DNA from: Athripsodes cinereus
Lineage: Eukaryota; Arthropoda; Insecta; Trichoptera; Leptoceridae
DNA length: 64,000 nt
Assembly: GCA_947579605.1 (NCBI GenBank)
Contig: OX388314.1
Location: forward strand, 10,475,982-10,539,981
Direction: 5' to 3'
Both the position numbers and the translations under genes were made by a program. Under the pieces are notes generated by a model. It did no database searches. It saw only the letters and a program-made list of their open reading frames with translations, and was not told the origin of the DNA. Shown here one piece after another: positions 23,222 to 53,867 of this stretch; positions within the stretch are counted from its first letter, which is position 1, and the number at the start of each line of letters is the position of its first letter.

Positions 23222-24535
23222 TGAGATGGTAGGACGAGAAGTTAGATCACCGAAATGCATTCTATAATCTAACTCACTAATACTACTAAAGAAATTTGAC
23301 ACCACTTGTCAAATTTCAAATATAAGGTGATAGGTATTTTTTTCAACATATATACAGCATAATATAGTATTATAAATTGTACAAACTGAATCTAACCTAA
23401 TCTGAAAATTAATAGCAGTTTATTTATTTCCAAACCTAACCTTATTTTTATCTCCTTTCGATCTATTTATTCAGAATATAAAATAAAATGTACAGATTTT
23501 CTCAGCAATTCCAATTTTCTCTAAATCTACATTGCTGAAAGATAAAGTGATGTGGCCATACTTGGGCGACTTGATGAGATCCCACTGACCAAATCCTGAA
23601 AGATGGTTATGTCAGAAGCAAGAGAAATAGAGGGCATGTATGTGGAATTGTGTAAATGTGGCGTTCTATCCCCTCTGCCTACTTGGGATTTGATAGACAA
23701 TAAACTTCAATATGTTTAACAAAATCATTATTTATTAAAATCACATAGGTCAGAAGGCATTTACAAACATAAAAAGTAAAAATATCTTATTATAAATAAT
23801 TTATTGACAAAATTATTAAGCAAACGAAGCAATAAAACACTCACAAGCGGCGCCAACGTTCCAAACTTAGCGAGAATGACGTTTGTTGCACAGGCGCGCC
23901 ACGCGGCGGATATGGCGCTAGTCATTGCTTCTACTTGTCATTATCTTTAGTAGTACCTATTAGTAATGCATTTCGGTGATCTAACTTCTCGTGATGGTAG
24001 GCCCCACTGTTGTCAAATGTGAGATTTCATAGAAAAAGTAATATTCACGAAATTGTTGCCATATGTAGAATTATTTTTTGGTCACCACGTTAAATTATTT
24101 TTGGTCACCAAGTTTTTCGACACCGGCAAAGTTACATTCGATTTAGATTTTATTTTAACTGGTTTTATTTTATTTTTGCCGGCAAAAATTAAATAAAACC
24201 AGCAAAAATAAAATCTAGTTAGAATACAAATTTCCTAAAGTTTACATTCGAACTATTTAGATTTCATTTTGCCGGCAAAAATAAAATAAAACCGCCTGTA
24301 TATAATAAAATCAAATTCTTCGTAATAAAATCTACTTCGAATGTAAATTTCCCAAAGTTTATATTTGAATTAGATATCATTTTGCCGGTTTCATTTTATT
24401 TTTGCAAATAAAAAAAAATATATATTTTGCCAAAAAATCCAAATAATAATATTAATATTATTATTGTAGCAACTATTTACCTCCATAGAAAACTATATTT
24501 GACAGATATCTGACATTGGGGCCTACCATCTCAAT
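23222..24535. mobile_element. TIR MITE hosting another MITE
   Basis: The outer element starts TGAGATGGTAGG (23222-23233). After the insertion it continues with CCCCACTGTTGTCAAAT (from 24002). Its right end reads ATTTGACAG...GACATTGGGGCCTACCATCTCA (to 24535), the inverted counterpart. The interior (24050-24420) repeats TTTGCCGGCAAAAAT and AAATAAAATCTAGTT-like blocks, which recur at 35450-35680. It is non-coding and lies just upstream of E(z). Confidence 0.6.
23234..23992. mobile_element. 759-bp TIR element with a 9-bp target duplication
   Basis: Both ends start ACGAGAAGTTAGATCACCGA and stay identical for 28 bp as inverted repeats. Perfect 9-bp duplications GATGGTAGG flank it (23225-23233 and 23993-24001). 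It is non-coding. The 9-bp duplication suggests a Mutator-like or similar transposase. It sits inside the left terminal repeat of the outer MITE. Confidence 0.85.
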
Positions 24536-24539
24536 GAGT

Positions 24540-24682
24540 TCCAGGAAAATATCGTTTATTCTATGGTGTAATTGTCGCGGTTTTTGTTTGTCAATTTTTG
24601 AGCAATGTTTAGGTTCGGTGCGGATGCGATGTGATATGTCTTTTGTTATTTATTACAATTAGAGTTGTGAAATCAATAAAAA
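24540..24682 (+). promoter_or_regulatory. Probable 5' UTR and promoter of E(z)
   Basis: Sequence between the MITE and the E(z) start codon, with a CG-richer patch (TTCGGTGCGGATGCGATG at about 24612). The transcription start cannot be fixed. The MITE pair ends only about 150 bp upstream of the ATG. Confidence 0.4.
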
Positions 24683-42784
<18,102 letters not shown>

Positions 42785-43471
42785 ACAAAATAATATGACG
42801 GTGTTAATTTGTTATTTAAATATTTTCAGTGTGTCACATTTTCACATATACTTATAGAATATTCACTTAATGTATTGACAATGTTTGTACTGAATGTTCC
42901 GCTTAATAATATAGAAACAATTATTATTACATACATACATACATTCTCTATCTTTTTTATGCGATATCCTCAGTAGATCTCTGTTGATGAATTTGTTATT
43001 AAATAGTTAGTAAACACTAATACTGGGTTAAATTTTTGGTGCTTATGGTAAAATTATTTGAAATTTAATATCCATAATACAAATTCAGTTAGAAAGGTGA
43101 CTGATGCACTACACCTTCTGAATAAAATTAAATATTTCTCAAACACCCTGAGGTTGTGAAATGAGACCTTTCACTGTGCAAGTAAGTAGACTGGATTTTT
43201 ATGCAATCGACCTCCCACTTGACAGATTATCATCAAACTACGGACCCACTCAAAATTTGTAACACATTTTTAATAAACAAATAATTCTAAAATGTATTTA
43301 AAAGCAAAATAATTACAAAACAATCTGTTACTTTACAAGGAAAATGGTAAAAAGAATAGAAGGTATTTCAGTATTGAAATGAAAGCAGTTGTGTCATAAA
43401 ACAATATTATATTTATAAAACTACAAACACTTGATAAAATACTAACAGGAAAATATGTAACTACTGCATCT
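42785..43471. other. Convergent 3' region of E(z) and GFER
   Basis: The stop codons of E(z) (plus) and GFER (minus) face each other across 687 bp. An AATAAA for E(z) lies at 43121-43126. The sequence is otherwise AT-rich with no feature recognised. The two 3' UTRs may overlap. Confidence 0.5.
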
Positions 43472-46400
43472 CTAATCACAGGATCCATCTGGCCAACCAT
43501 CTCTCCACCGTTTGTTTACATTAGCACAATCAAACATGGGTTTTCCTAATTTTAGGTTCACTATATTATGCATATCACAGAGCCATTTAGATAATTCACT
43601 TTGTGAATTTGTCTTGGGTGGGTTTTTCGCTAAGCTAAAATAAAAATATATGCAATACAATCAACAATAATTATTAATCTCTTATAACATATTCTGAAAT
43701 TAAAAGCGATACTCAAATCACAGAAAGCATTTTCATATAATTCTGTGTGATAACTGGTGGGGTGTTTCTAAAATTATGTCTTGTACTTATGAAGTTCCTT
43801 CAGCAGTGTTTCAAATTGCAATACTTTTTTGAAAAAATGACTAGGATTTTTTTAGTAAAATAATTAGACTTACTCTTTCCTGAAATCTTCGGCACAGTGA
43901 TCGCACGGGTAGAATTTAGAGAATATGCTGAAAAATGTTGTCATCTCTTCAGACTGTTGCTGTGTTGGCTTATCAGGGTAGTAGGCTGCCATGGTGTGAA
44001 GGAATCCCCAGGTTTTGTTACCCAATTCATTCTTATCTAAAGGGCACTCCTTGCGTTTCTATGCAAAGGACAAAACAAGTCAATAGTATTGATAATATTA
44101 TATAATATCTTTAAAATACCTATCTGTTCTCTTCTCCATGTCATGAATGATATTGATTTTTGTACAATCAAACTTCAAAGGACCTTACACTTAGGTCTGA
44201 TATTTCAATGTGCCCTTAGGCTGATACTTGTCCTAAGGTAGCCCCTTTATTTCGTTCATTTTGTTTTTACATCCAAACTGCATTACTACATAACTATTTT
44301 ATACCAAAATGTGAGGGACTAATAGAATGACCCTCAGAGACATGTAATAGTCTTTATTGCTAGGTATTTTTATCATATTTATCTAAATTAGATTAACCAC
44401 TTTAAATTGATAACAATATTTAGTTTTACGGGCTGAAAGGTACTTTCGAGAGTCAAATATCTATTTACATTTTGGTGTAATAATGGACCACTTGCAGATT
44501 TTTATTTTATTACATAAAATTGTAAATTAGTATGAAAGAAACACAACCACAATTTATTTTAATTTTTCTTGATTTAATTTCCTCAAATTTAATTAATTCG
44601 ATCATTTTATTAAAATCCCCCACGACTGCGAGTGGCCCATTCCTTACATTTTGGTGTAATAAATGTGAATATTTAAGTTTATCGAATGTAAAAGCAAATT
44701 AAGGGCTAGCTCAGGATAACGTCCACTCTAAAGGCCTTACTACACGCACAAGCATCACCACAGTTCTGTTTGCGCAAGCTTCTTGCACGAAAACATGGAA
44801 CACGGACGTGGCTACCACACGATGCAGTTAAGTACGCACAAGCCTCACTCTACCCGCAAACGTGAAGCGAGACCTATGGTCATTCTGCTTCAAACTGTTG
44901 GCGTCGAAACTATAAAAGAAAGCGCGCCATGAACACTGAACACCCAACCACACGTGCAGGTAAGTACACGCATACCTGCCTTGCGCAGGCAAAATTTCAA
45001 GCAAGTCGAAAAGTCCGCAAGCCGCGCTGTAGGGTTTGCGCGGGATACAGTTTTACCAACTACACGCACGGTGTTCCGTGTACAAGTCGGCCTGCGCAGG
45101 CAAAACTGTGGTGATACTTGTGCGTGTAGTAGGTGCCTAAGGGAACATTGAGGGGTTGCGGCTTAGTACTACATCTTCACGACAAGCGTGCTGTGAATGT
45201 ATTTGAGTTTATTTCAACCTCTGAGTCATATTTAAGCAAAATCTACAATTTGAAAAATGTCTTGATGGATGTATTAAATAAAATGCATCTTATTCATTTT
45301 AGAAACATCAGTAAAAAATGGCCAAAATATATTTTGATTTTGTTATTACACAGAAAACAAACTATTGAATATTTTAAATTATATTAATTTTCTTATGTTT
45401 CACGATGAATAATTTTACTAACTCAGCAATTATCTTTGGCACAAATCATCCTCGTAGGATGCTATGCCATAAATGAAGGAAAAAAAAAAAAAAGCAATTA
45501 TCTATCATCGCCCTCAACGCTCCTCTCGGGAGCACAGGGCAGAAACCAGCCTCCTCCATTCAGAGCGTCTCTGTGCCAATTGCGTCACCTCTTCCCACGA
45601 CATTCCTTGCGCTCTGATATTGTTGTCATAGGAACGGTGTATTGTGAAAGAGGGACGCCCGGGCCGACGGAACCCCTGCGGACGGAAAAACAGTGCTCTT
45701 TTTGGCCAACTATCATTGGGCATTCTCAAAACATGTCCCAGCCAGGACCATCGTCTCTCTTGTATTACGGAGATTACAGGTCTCTGCTGGGTGCGCCGGC
45801 GCACAGCATCATTTGTAACATGTTCATACCATCTGACATCCAAAATCCTTCTAAGACACTTGTTTTCAAAGCTTAGTATCTTCCGCTCTTGAGCCTTGGT
45901 TAAGTGCCAAGACTCGCAGCCATATAGAAGGATTGGGATGATGCACGCATTGAACAAGCGACATTTTGTCCTGATGCTGAGTCCAGACGCCTTCCAAACT
46001 TTGTTCATGTTGTTGAAAGCCCCGCTAGCTGCTCCTATGCGGATTGGTAATTCCGACCGGAGATCACCCTCTGGCGTTATGGTTGCTCCCAGGTACCTGA
46101 ATTTACTAACCTGAGATATTTGGGAATTGCCAACCATTAGTGGGGTGTGAGTACTCGTGCATGTACTATTACATATGTACTCCGTTTTACCAGCGTTGAT
46201 ACGAAGGCCAAGGCGCAAGGAATTTTCATAAAGAGCATTAGCGTTGCACTGTAATCCATCCACAGATGTATCAAAAAGGGCTAGATCATCCGCATATTCA
46301 AGATCGTGCAGCACTCCCACAGACGTCTCACTGTTTTCACGCTGTGATAAAGGCACACCGCCAGGGCCCAGAATAGATTTTCTGAGCAGGTAGTCCATAA

Positions 46401-48955
46401 TTATGGCAAAGATAAAAGGTGCCAATATACAGCCCTGCCGGACTCCAGTGGTGATCCTGAAGGTGTCAGTTGGACCACTTGATGTTCTGACAGAACATTC
46501 AGAGTCCATATGCAGGGCTTTGATCATGGTTACCACCTTGGGCGGGATGCCATACGCGGCCAGTATTTTCCATATGGTTGGTCTGTGGGGGCTGTCAAAA
46601 GCTTTTTCGTAGTCAATGAAGCAACATGCAAGCGGTGAGTTGAACTCTTGCGACTGTTGGAGTACACATCTGGCACAAAAATTGCGTCCGAACAGGACTT
46701 GCCAGGTACAAACCCGCATTGTTGCTTTCTCAGAGATGCCAACACTGGTTTTTGAATGCGACTCAATATGATTTGTGAGAGAACTTTACCGGGCACACTA
46801 AGTAGTGTGATGCCACGGTAATTTCCGCATTCCAGTGGGTTTCCCTTCTTGAAAAGTGTCACGATGGATCCATTTCTCCAATCTTTCGGGCAGAGCTCCT
46901 CATTCCACACCTTGTTAAAGAGATGGTACAGTGGGTGGATAAGCGCATTCATGCCATACTTAAGGAGCTCTGCGTGGATTCCATCTTCACCTGGGGCCTT
47001 GTTGTTTTTTAGCCTTTTTACAGCTGCCTCAATCTCCTCATGTGTTGGGGGGGTTTCGGCTATCCCAGATACCTGTGGGATATCTAGGTCGCTATCCTCA
47101 TTGCCAACATCAAAAGGTGAGGAGGGGTCCGGTCGGTTTAGAATGAACTCAAAGTGTTCTCTCCATCTTCCTCTTACTAAGTCAGGGGCAGAGATCAGGT
47201 TTCCACTGCTATCATTAATTGAGTCAGCAGTCTTATTCTGACCTCTTCCTCCCAACATGCGGGTAATTTCAAAGAGAGTCTTCGAGTCATTCCTGGCCGC
47301 GGCAGTTTGTGCAAGCTGTATTTTGGCTTCGACATCACGTCGTCTGTCTTTGCGCACAGAGTGCTTTATCAGGCGGTCTAGCTCTCTGTACGAATTTCTT
47401 AGGGCCTCCAGTTTCGTAGGGGACTTTTCAGCATCTCTGAGTATCTTGACTTTTTGGCGATCTTGAATATATCCCCAGGACTCCATAGACATCCATGGTG
47501 GTTTGTTCCTCTCTTTGAACCCAATGGACGCAACCGCTGCAGCCTTCACTACTCTCCGGAACTCCTCCCAGGCCGACTCTACTGAGTCAGTATCGGAAAG
47601 ATACCGAGAGAGTTCAAATCCTTGGTGCAGCTCAGCCTCATACTTCATGCGAGACCGAATATTCCCCAACCCACAGACGTCAAACACTCGCGGTGCAGCT
47701 GGTCTTGCAAATTTATTGAACCTTAGCTTCATGGCTCCGACAAGGAGCTCATGATCCGTTTTCAGGTCCGCTCCACGAAATGTCCTGACATCCTGTAGAT
47801 CAGAGCGGTCTCGGGCCTTAACCAAAAGATGGTCAATTTGGTTTCTGGTACGTCCATCAGGTGAGGTCCACGTGTATTTGTGGATATCCTTGTGAGGAAA
47901 CAGTGTTCCTCCAATAAGGAGTCCTTGGAGTGTTGCGTATTCTATAAGACGGGAGCCGTTGTCATTTAGCACCCCCATGCCATGCCCCCCCATTACGCCA
48001 GGACCGTTTAGTGGGTCGTTGCCTACTTTGGCATTGAAATCGCCCATCACAACGATCCTATGCCTTTTAGGAATTTTGGATGTGACGGCTGCCAGACAGT
48101 CATGAAAACTGTCCTTGACCGTCCCCTCCGCATCCTCTGTGGGGGCATAACACAAAAGTACCGTCAACGGGTCACCCGTTGCCCTAAACGAGGCGCGTAG
48201 TAGCCTGTCGGAGATGGGTTCCCAATCAAGAAGCGAGCCGGTGGCCCGTTTGCTCATTAGCAAGGCGACACCATGCTTGTGTTTTGTCTTGTGGCCAGAG
48301 TGAATCATGGAATAGTTCCCCGCCTCACTCCTACCACAATCCAAAAGACGTGCCTCAGACACACCTAGCAGGTCTAACCCATAGTCACTCGCTATCTTGG
48401 CGGCAACCAACTCCTTGTCATGCCTCAGCGTCCTCGCATTGTATGTTCCGATTTTCAATTTCCTTATTCGGTCCAAGTTCTTATGGTCAGGGGGGCTACA
48501 TGTAAATGGACCCCTCCCCTGTAGAGGTCCAAGTGTCCGAGGCTTTATCCTGTTTCTGTTTGCAGTCGGTCACTTTAAGTATGTTGGGAGACAAGCCCAA
48601 CGATACCGAGGCCCGGGGAAAGGACGGCTCCATCCTACCTGATTGTTGTAATTCTCAGTGGAGGCTCAAGACTGAACTGCCTTGAAACCATAACGTAAAA
48701 ATTGAGAGATTACTTTTTTAAATTATCCATACCTATTGCAAAAAATTACAATTGAATTTATACTATTACTATTCATGAAAGTTGCAACATACTTACATCA
48801 GCTGGTTCATCATTAGAATCCTGCTTTGGAGGTCGATTTTTGGGATGAAAAGAACCCTTCTGTATTTTTGCCCAAGTATTGAAGTCACTACATGCTCTGC
48901 AAGGTTTGTGAGATCCCAATTCCCCTTCAGAACCACCTATGCCTGCTGATGGCAT
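43472..48955 (-). CDS. GFER: FAD-linked sulfhydryl oxidase ALR/Erv1
   Basis: Three coding exons on the minus strand, 48955-48797, 44058-43874 and 43634-43472, encode 168 residues. The N-terminal shuttle motif CRAC is at 19-22. The Erv/ALR domain follows from about residue 58: [18 protein letters not shown], the redox-active CDHC (105-108) next to the flavin, FSQ-like SKWLCDMHN with the FAD-contacting His, and the C-terminal [12 protein letters not shown] typical of ALR. The enzyme reoxidises Mia40 in the mitochondrial intermembrane space, passing electrons to cytochrome c or oxygen, and so drives import of twin-cysteine proteins such as COX6B. The CRAC start makes this the long, mitochondrial form. 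Intron 1 is 4.7 kb because it holds an RTE LINE (45490-48650) in the same orientation and a MITE. The gene is intact. Confidence 0.97.
44732..45138. mobile_element. TIR MITE in GFER intron 1
   Basis: The left end has CTACACGCACAAGCATCACC then ACAGTTCTG. The right end is its inverted counterpart, CAAAACTGTGGTGATACTTG then TGCGTGTAG. The interior is comparatively GC-rich, with TGCGCAGGCAAAA repeated twice. Non-coding, about 407 bp. Confidence 0.75.
45490..48650 (-). mobile_element. RTE-clade LINE, almost intact, in GFER intron 1
   Basis: On the minus strand, 48476-46530 encodes an apurinic-type endonuclease ([44 protein letters not shown]) and the start of the RT ([40 protein letters not shown]). 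The RT continues in another frame from 46719 to 45514 ([54 protein letters not shown]). The single frame change falls at or next to a run of five A at 46677-46681. Otherwise the element runs from a GC-rich 5' leader (about 48480-48650) to an A/T homopolymer at the 3' end (about 45480-45494). It is GC-richer than the host DNA, so it looks young. Confidence 0.9.
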
Positions 48956-49517
48956 TATCCTGTAAAAACACTACAAGATATTACTAAACACAGTCAAAAA
49001 ATTTAATATTATATAATTTGTGATAATTGTAATGTACCTTACGATATTTAATTATAAATTGAATTGTATTACAATTTGAAGATTTAGAGGTTACAAACCC
49101 GTAGGATTAAAAATTAAAATGACGTTCAATGACATGACAGCGATTAAAGAAACAAACATTATTTTGACAGTAAATTGGCAGGTTTCAAATTGTTTATGGA
49201 CTTTATTTTTTAATTATGGCATCATTAATTTTGACATATCGATATTGTTGTTTCCCGCCTTATGGTTTTTGAGTGAACTCAAGTGAATTGTTAGCTATTC
49301 TTCGTCAATTTTGCTTTATTTATCTTATATTCTTATTTATTTTGAGATTACAGTTTTGTGTATTAACGATGAAAATGTATTATAGTAAAATTTCCATGGT
49401 ATCTTCATTTGACAATTTTTTTACGTGTAACGCGAATTAAGCGGGCGATTATTAATTGTGTCATCTTACGTTTAAATTACATTATTCATCAAAAAGGCTA
49501 AGTAATTATAAGACACG
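48956..49517. promoter_or_regulatory. Head-to-head promoter region, GFER and ATAD5
   Basis: 562 bp separate the GFER start codon (minus) from the ATAD5 start codon (plus). The region must hold both 5' UTRs and both promoters. It is AT-rich, with no TATA box in an obvious position. A bidirectional promoter is inferred from the layout. Confidence 0.55.
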
Positions 49518-52500
49518 ATGACACCATCATCGAAAAAAGAGAAATCTGGGCAACACGATGAAAGTAGAACTAGAAGAGGGAAGAAGGGAAATGTGAAAAA
49601 ACGGTTTGATATAGATGAGGATATGAATGAAGTCAAAGTTGTATCGAAGCCTAGAAAAAGTAAAATAGTTCCATATTTTGAAGATCAACCAGGAAGTGTT
49701 GACGCGGTATCTAACACACAAAGCGATAATGTTAAAGAAAGTATGGATTTAAGTAAATATAAAGATGAATATAAACATCTCATACAGTCAGTTAAAAAAA
49801 ATATTTCGCAGAAAACTTGTATTAGATCTAATTCCAAAGCAAATTGTAAAGTGTTGAAAGAAGGTGGTGAAGGTATACAACAACTTGTCACAGTTCAAGA
49901 ATTATGCAAGGATGATTCTGGTAAACAATCATCTTCCATGGATGTTTTTCAAGTAATGATGGAAGCGAGGAAGAAAAGCATTGGAATGAATTCTCCCGGA
50001 AAAGAATTGGCTGAAGATAGCAAACATGACGATATTGTGGCTCATAAAGAAGTGAAAGCCAAAAGAATACTTGCACTGTCTGCATTAGCAGAGAAGAAAG
50101 GGGCGAGTAAAAGGAGGGAGCTTGAGGAATTGAGAGATGAAAATAATAGAAACAGATTACAGAAGAGGGCAAAATCTTTTAAGAAAATGTTACAACAAGG
50201 CAGTAAAACCAAAGTTCAAAAGATACACATCGATAAATTAAAAGAAGGAATAAAAGACTATGAAGATATATTTATGGCTGATAAAACTACCAAGGGTATG
50301 AAAAAACGCCGAAGAGATAGTTTAAGTAAGTGTGAGAGTGATGATATACCTCTTAAAAAATCAAAATTACAGTCTGCATCAGCACAGCGAGACGAAAGCA
50401 ACAAGAGTACTCTGAAAAGGGAATCTAAAATGAACAGTACATTGCTTAGTGAGGATGAAGAAAATTTTCTAAAAAAACTTTCTCCATCATTAAAGAAATC
50501 TGAGAGTGTATTATCTTACTTTGGGAAAGTTAGTGTTGAACCAGAAAATAGAGAACCTAGTGAAGAAATCGAGAAAAATGAGAATCGGAATAATATATTA
50601 AAAGTAAAATTTACTCCAAAAGCAATGAAAAAAAAGAAAAATCTTCATAATAAAAAGTCTTTTAAAACTGAAAAGGAACCAAATACTAAAAATGATCTTA
50701 TTGATAATGCTGTCAGTAATAATGAACCAATCAATGCTGGTAAAGATTGTCATGCAGACAACATTTCAGATATAGTCACAACAAATCCTGAAAGGCCACG
50801 AAGAATTATTAGAAAACCTGTTAAATACATGCAAGATTCATCCGAAGACTATTTGTCAAGTAATTCAGATAATGAAGATATGTTTGAAGTTAAAAATAAA
50901 AGAGACTGTAATAGGAAAACCAAAGAAAAGAATAAAAATAAGGAAAATGTATTGACCATTGAAATTGATGACAAAGTTTCTCCATTGAAAATCATAAATT
51001 TGCAATCACCGGGACAGTTGAAATGTATCAAGTCTCCTAAAACATTATGTAATACGAGTGATAAATTGGCTCCATTGTTTAGAAAAAGTTTGCCTAAACC
51101 AAAAATGGATCCTTCCATTATGGAGGCTAGAAGATTGTTTTTACAAAGTGGTATTCCAGAGAACATAAAAAAACATTTTGAAAAACCTGTTTGCAATATT
51201 ATTCAGGATATTAATGAATTTGTGCCAGTATATCATGTACAACAACGGTCCGGCAATTCTGAATTGCACATTTGGAACTTACCTACCACAAAGTATATGC
51301 CTGATATTTCTGAATACATATTAGATGTTTGTTCAGATGTCCGAGAGGAATCATATGCAACTTTATATTCAAAGAAAAACTTATACCCATCCACCGTTAG
51401 TACTGTTACACTGTTCAATAAATTGGAGACGTACAATTTAAAGCAGGGCTTAAAAGACCTCAAGCAAACTAATCTGAATTTCCCAGTTTACAAAACATTT
51501 AAACAGTTGTGGGATAAATCCATCACTTCACGGAAGTCATCAAAAATATCTTCTCAAGATAGTGGAGGTCTCATAGGAGATCTCACCAATACTACCAGTG
51601 ATTCAAATAATGTAAACTGTTCTGTATGGACTGAGAAATATAAGCCACAATCATCTCATGATATTATTGGAAATTTTCAAGCTATTAGCTCAATCAAAAA
51701 GTGGCTTGAATCATGGAAGGAATATAATGAAACATCAGCATCTAAGATAGTAAAGAAACCACGAAGAGATTCAAGTAGTTCTAGTGATTTTGATTTGTCA
51801 GATTCAGAGAGTAGAGATAGTTCCAGATCTCCTTCCAACGTAATGATTGTTACGGGACCACCAGGTAGTGGCAAAACATCTTCTATATATGCAATATCTA
51901 ATGAACTGGGAATAAATGTTTTGGAAGTGAATGCAAGCTCCCGAAGAACTGGTAAAAAGATCTTATCAGATATGCATGAAGCCACTCAATCTCACAAGGT
52001 GTTGACAAAACATAACTCTGAACAAAACTTTTCTGGGCTCTTTGCGAAAGTCACTAATGGGACACCATCTAAAAGTGAACCCAAATTATTGAATCAATCT
52101 AAACAGAATAATAAATTAAGTAAAGAGAAAAAAACTGAGACTGATTCTGGTTTTATAAGCAACAATGAATCGAATGTGATGTCCATAATGCTAATTGATG
52201 ATGTGGATATTGTATTTGAAGAAGATGATGGATTTATTAGCGCCTTATCTCAGTTAGTCCAGTCTTCTAAAAGGCCACTGTTTCTAGTTGCATCTGATGA
52301 AAATTGTTCACACTTACAACGCTTCAGATCAGATTCCAACATGATAAAGTTTGGTCCTCTATCTGGAAAAATACTTGGGCCCTGGCTGGATATTATGGTG
52401 TTGATTGAGTGTAACAAAATAATCCCAAGACTTTCAGCCAATTTATTGGAATCAAACAAGGGAGATGTAAGAAAATCTATTCTACAACTACAATACTGGA

Positions 52501-53512
52501 TATTAGGCACTAAAACTAACAGTGAAGATAACTTAGTGTGTTCTTCATTTTATTCATCGGAAGGATATTCTGATGATGAATCTAATGCATCGTGGATAAA
52601 GAGTGATTGCAGTAGTAGTAAAGTCTTAACACCGGATGTTGTGATCATATCTAAAATAAAGAAAACTCTTCTGTCAGAGTTATCAAAGGATTGCAATCTG
52701 GATAGAGCATGGTGGAGTTTGAATAGTTTATTAAAAGATAAAGAAAATTCTGACAATGTTTGTGATGAAGATAAAAACAAGACTAATCAGAGGAAAAGAG
52801 CAGAAGACATGGAGAATTTATATAAATACATTGACACCTACTCTGTCATTGACTTGATGCAGTCACATATTAAATATGTTAGCAATGGTTGTGTAGTTCC
52901 ACCCTGGCACAGAACTCTTAAGGATAGTCTCTCAGAATCTGAGAACATGATGATGTATGAGAACCATGCGAATTTGTTTCGAGATTGGTATCAGTATGTT
53001 CAAGAACATTCTAAGATGTATGTCGAGAATATGTTAGGAGACACTACAAGCCGTGATGATATAGCATACATTGAGTCACTAGATATAAGGTTATTCATTA
53101 GTTTTATAAATAGAATACCGTATTGTACTTAACTTGCTCTATATCAAATTATATTAGCTTTGATGAAATTTTTCTACCCTTTAAACAACCATAAAATTTA
53201 TGTTCAACCATATATTAAGCCCACAATATAATTTAATAAGCAATAATATTTATTCTGTTTTTCAGGGCACAAGAAAGAAGGTTGAAGATTTATGAGGATT
53301 TCCATCAAGGTGTCTCGTTTGCTTCTCAACTGGATAGAAGTAGTGTTTCAATGGACTATATGGCAACTTTAAGGTGTATGTGCCGTTCAGAAAAATCACG
53401 TTCTAGTAGCAATTTAAAAAGAAACAACAGATTTCACAATTACCTTAATACCCTTAATATCTCCTCTAATAATAACATATTGAATAATGCGTGTAAAATA
53501 TTTTCAGATTGA
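49518..53512 (+). CDS. ATAD5: ATAD5/Elg1, PCNA-unloading RFC-like large subunit
   Basis: Two exons, 49518-53089 and 53266-53512, give 1272 residues. The first 700 residues are lysine- and serine-rich and mostly disordered. The AAA+ core follows WTEKYKPQ: Walker A GPPGSGKT at 780-787, then EVNASSRRTGKKI and EATQSH, which is the ATAD5 signature, and Walker B LIDDVD at 892-897. A C-terminal helical region for RFC2-5 assembly follows. ATAD5/Elg1 forms an RFC-like complex that unloads PCNA after replication and recruits USP1 for its deubiquitination in vertebrates. Exon 1 ends at a weaker donor (AAG/GTTATT); reading through would stop 14 codons later. Joining exon 2 gives RAQERRLKIYED in frame. 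The last codons lie in a 61-bp tandem duplication. AATAAA for this gene is at 53862-53867. Confidence 0.94.
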
Positions 53513-53618
53513 TATTGTGTAACGTTTGTAAGCCGCTGCAATATAATGTATTGTAATAATATTTTCAGATTGATATTGTGTAACGTTTGTAAGCCGCTGC
53601 AATATAATGTATTGTAAT
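53497..53618 (+). repeat. 61-bp tandem duplication across the ATAD5 stop
   Basis: 53497-53557 and 53558-53618 are essentially identical. Copy 1 contains the last ATAD5 codons and the TGA (53510-53512). Copy 2 is 3' UTR. The duplication is recent. Confidence 0.9.
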
Positions 53619-53861
53619 AATATTTGTTTGTTTTCTATTTTTTTTATTAAACAATGTACTCTAGTTTTATGTGTAAATATTTTATGTACACAAATTCTTG
53701 TAAGTAATTTTATTATTTTTGCAGAAAATGCCTTTCATTAAAATAAATCATGCATCAATGTCTAGAAGAAATTATTTATCTCCAGTAATAAACTGGTACA
53801 ATTATTTTGTTAAATCACAATGAAATGGTCATTTTTATGATTAACTTCTTATTGTAAGTGA

Positions 53862-53867
53862 AATAAA
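53862..53867 (+). terminator. Polyadenylation signal of ATAD5
   Basis: AATAAA followed by T/GT-rich sequence (GTTTGTGATTCTTG and TTTTTTTT). It is 350 bases after the stop. Confidence 0.5.

Noticed and set aside
53090..53132. ATAD5 ending at the stop after exon 1 read-through
   Set aside because: A GT donor at 53090 joins to an exon at 53266 that continues in frame with a plausible family-like C-terminus (RAQERRLKIYED).
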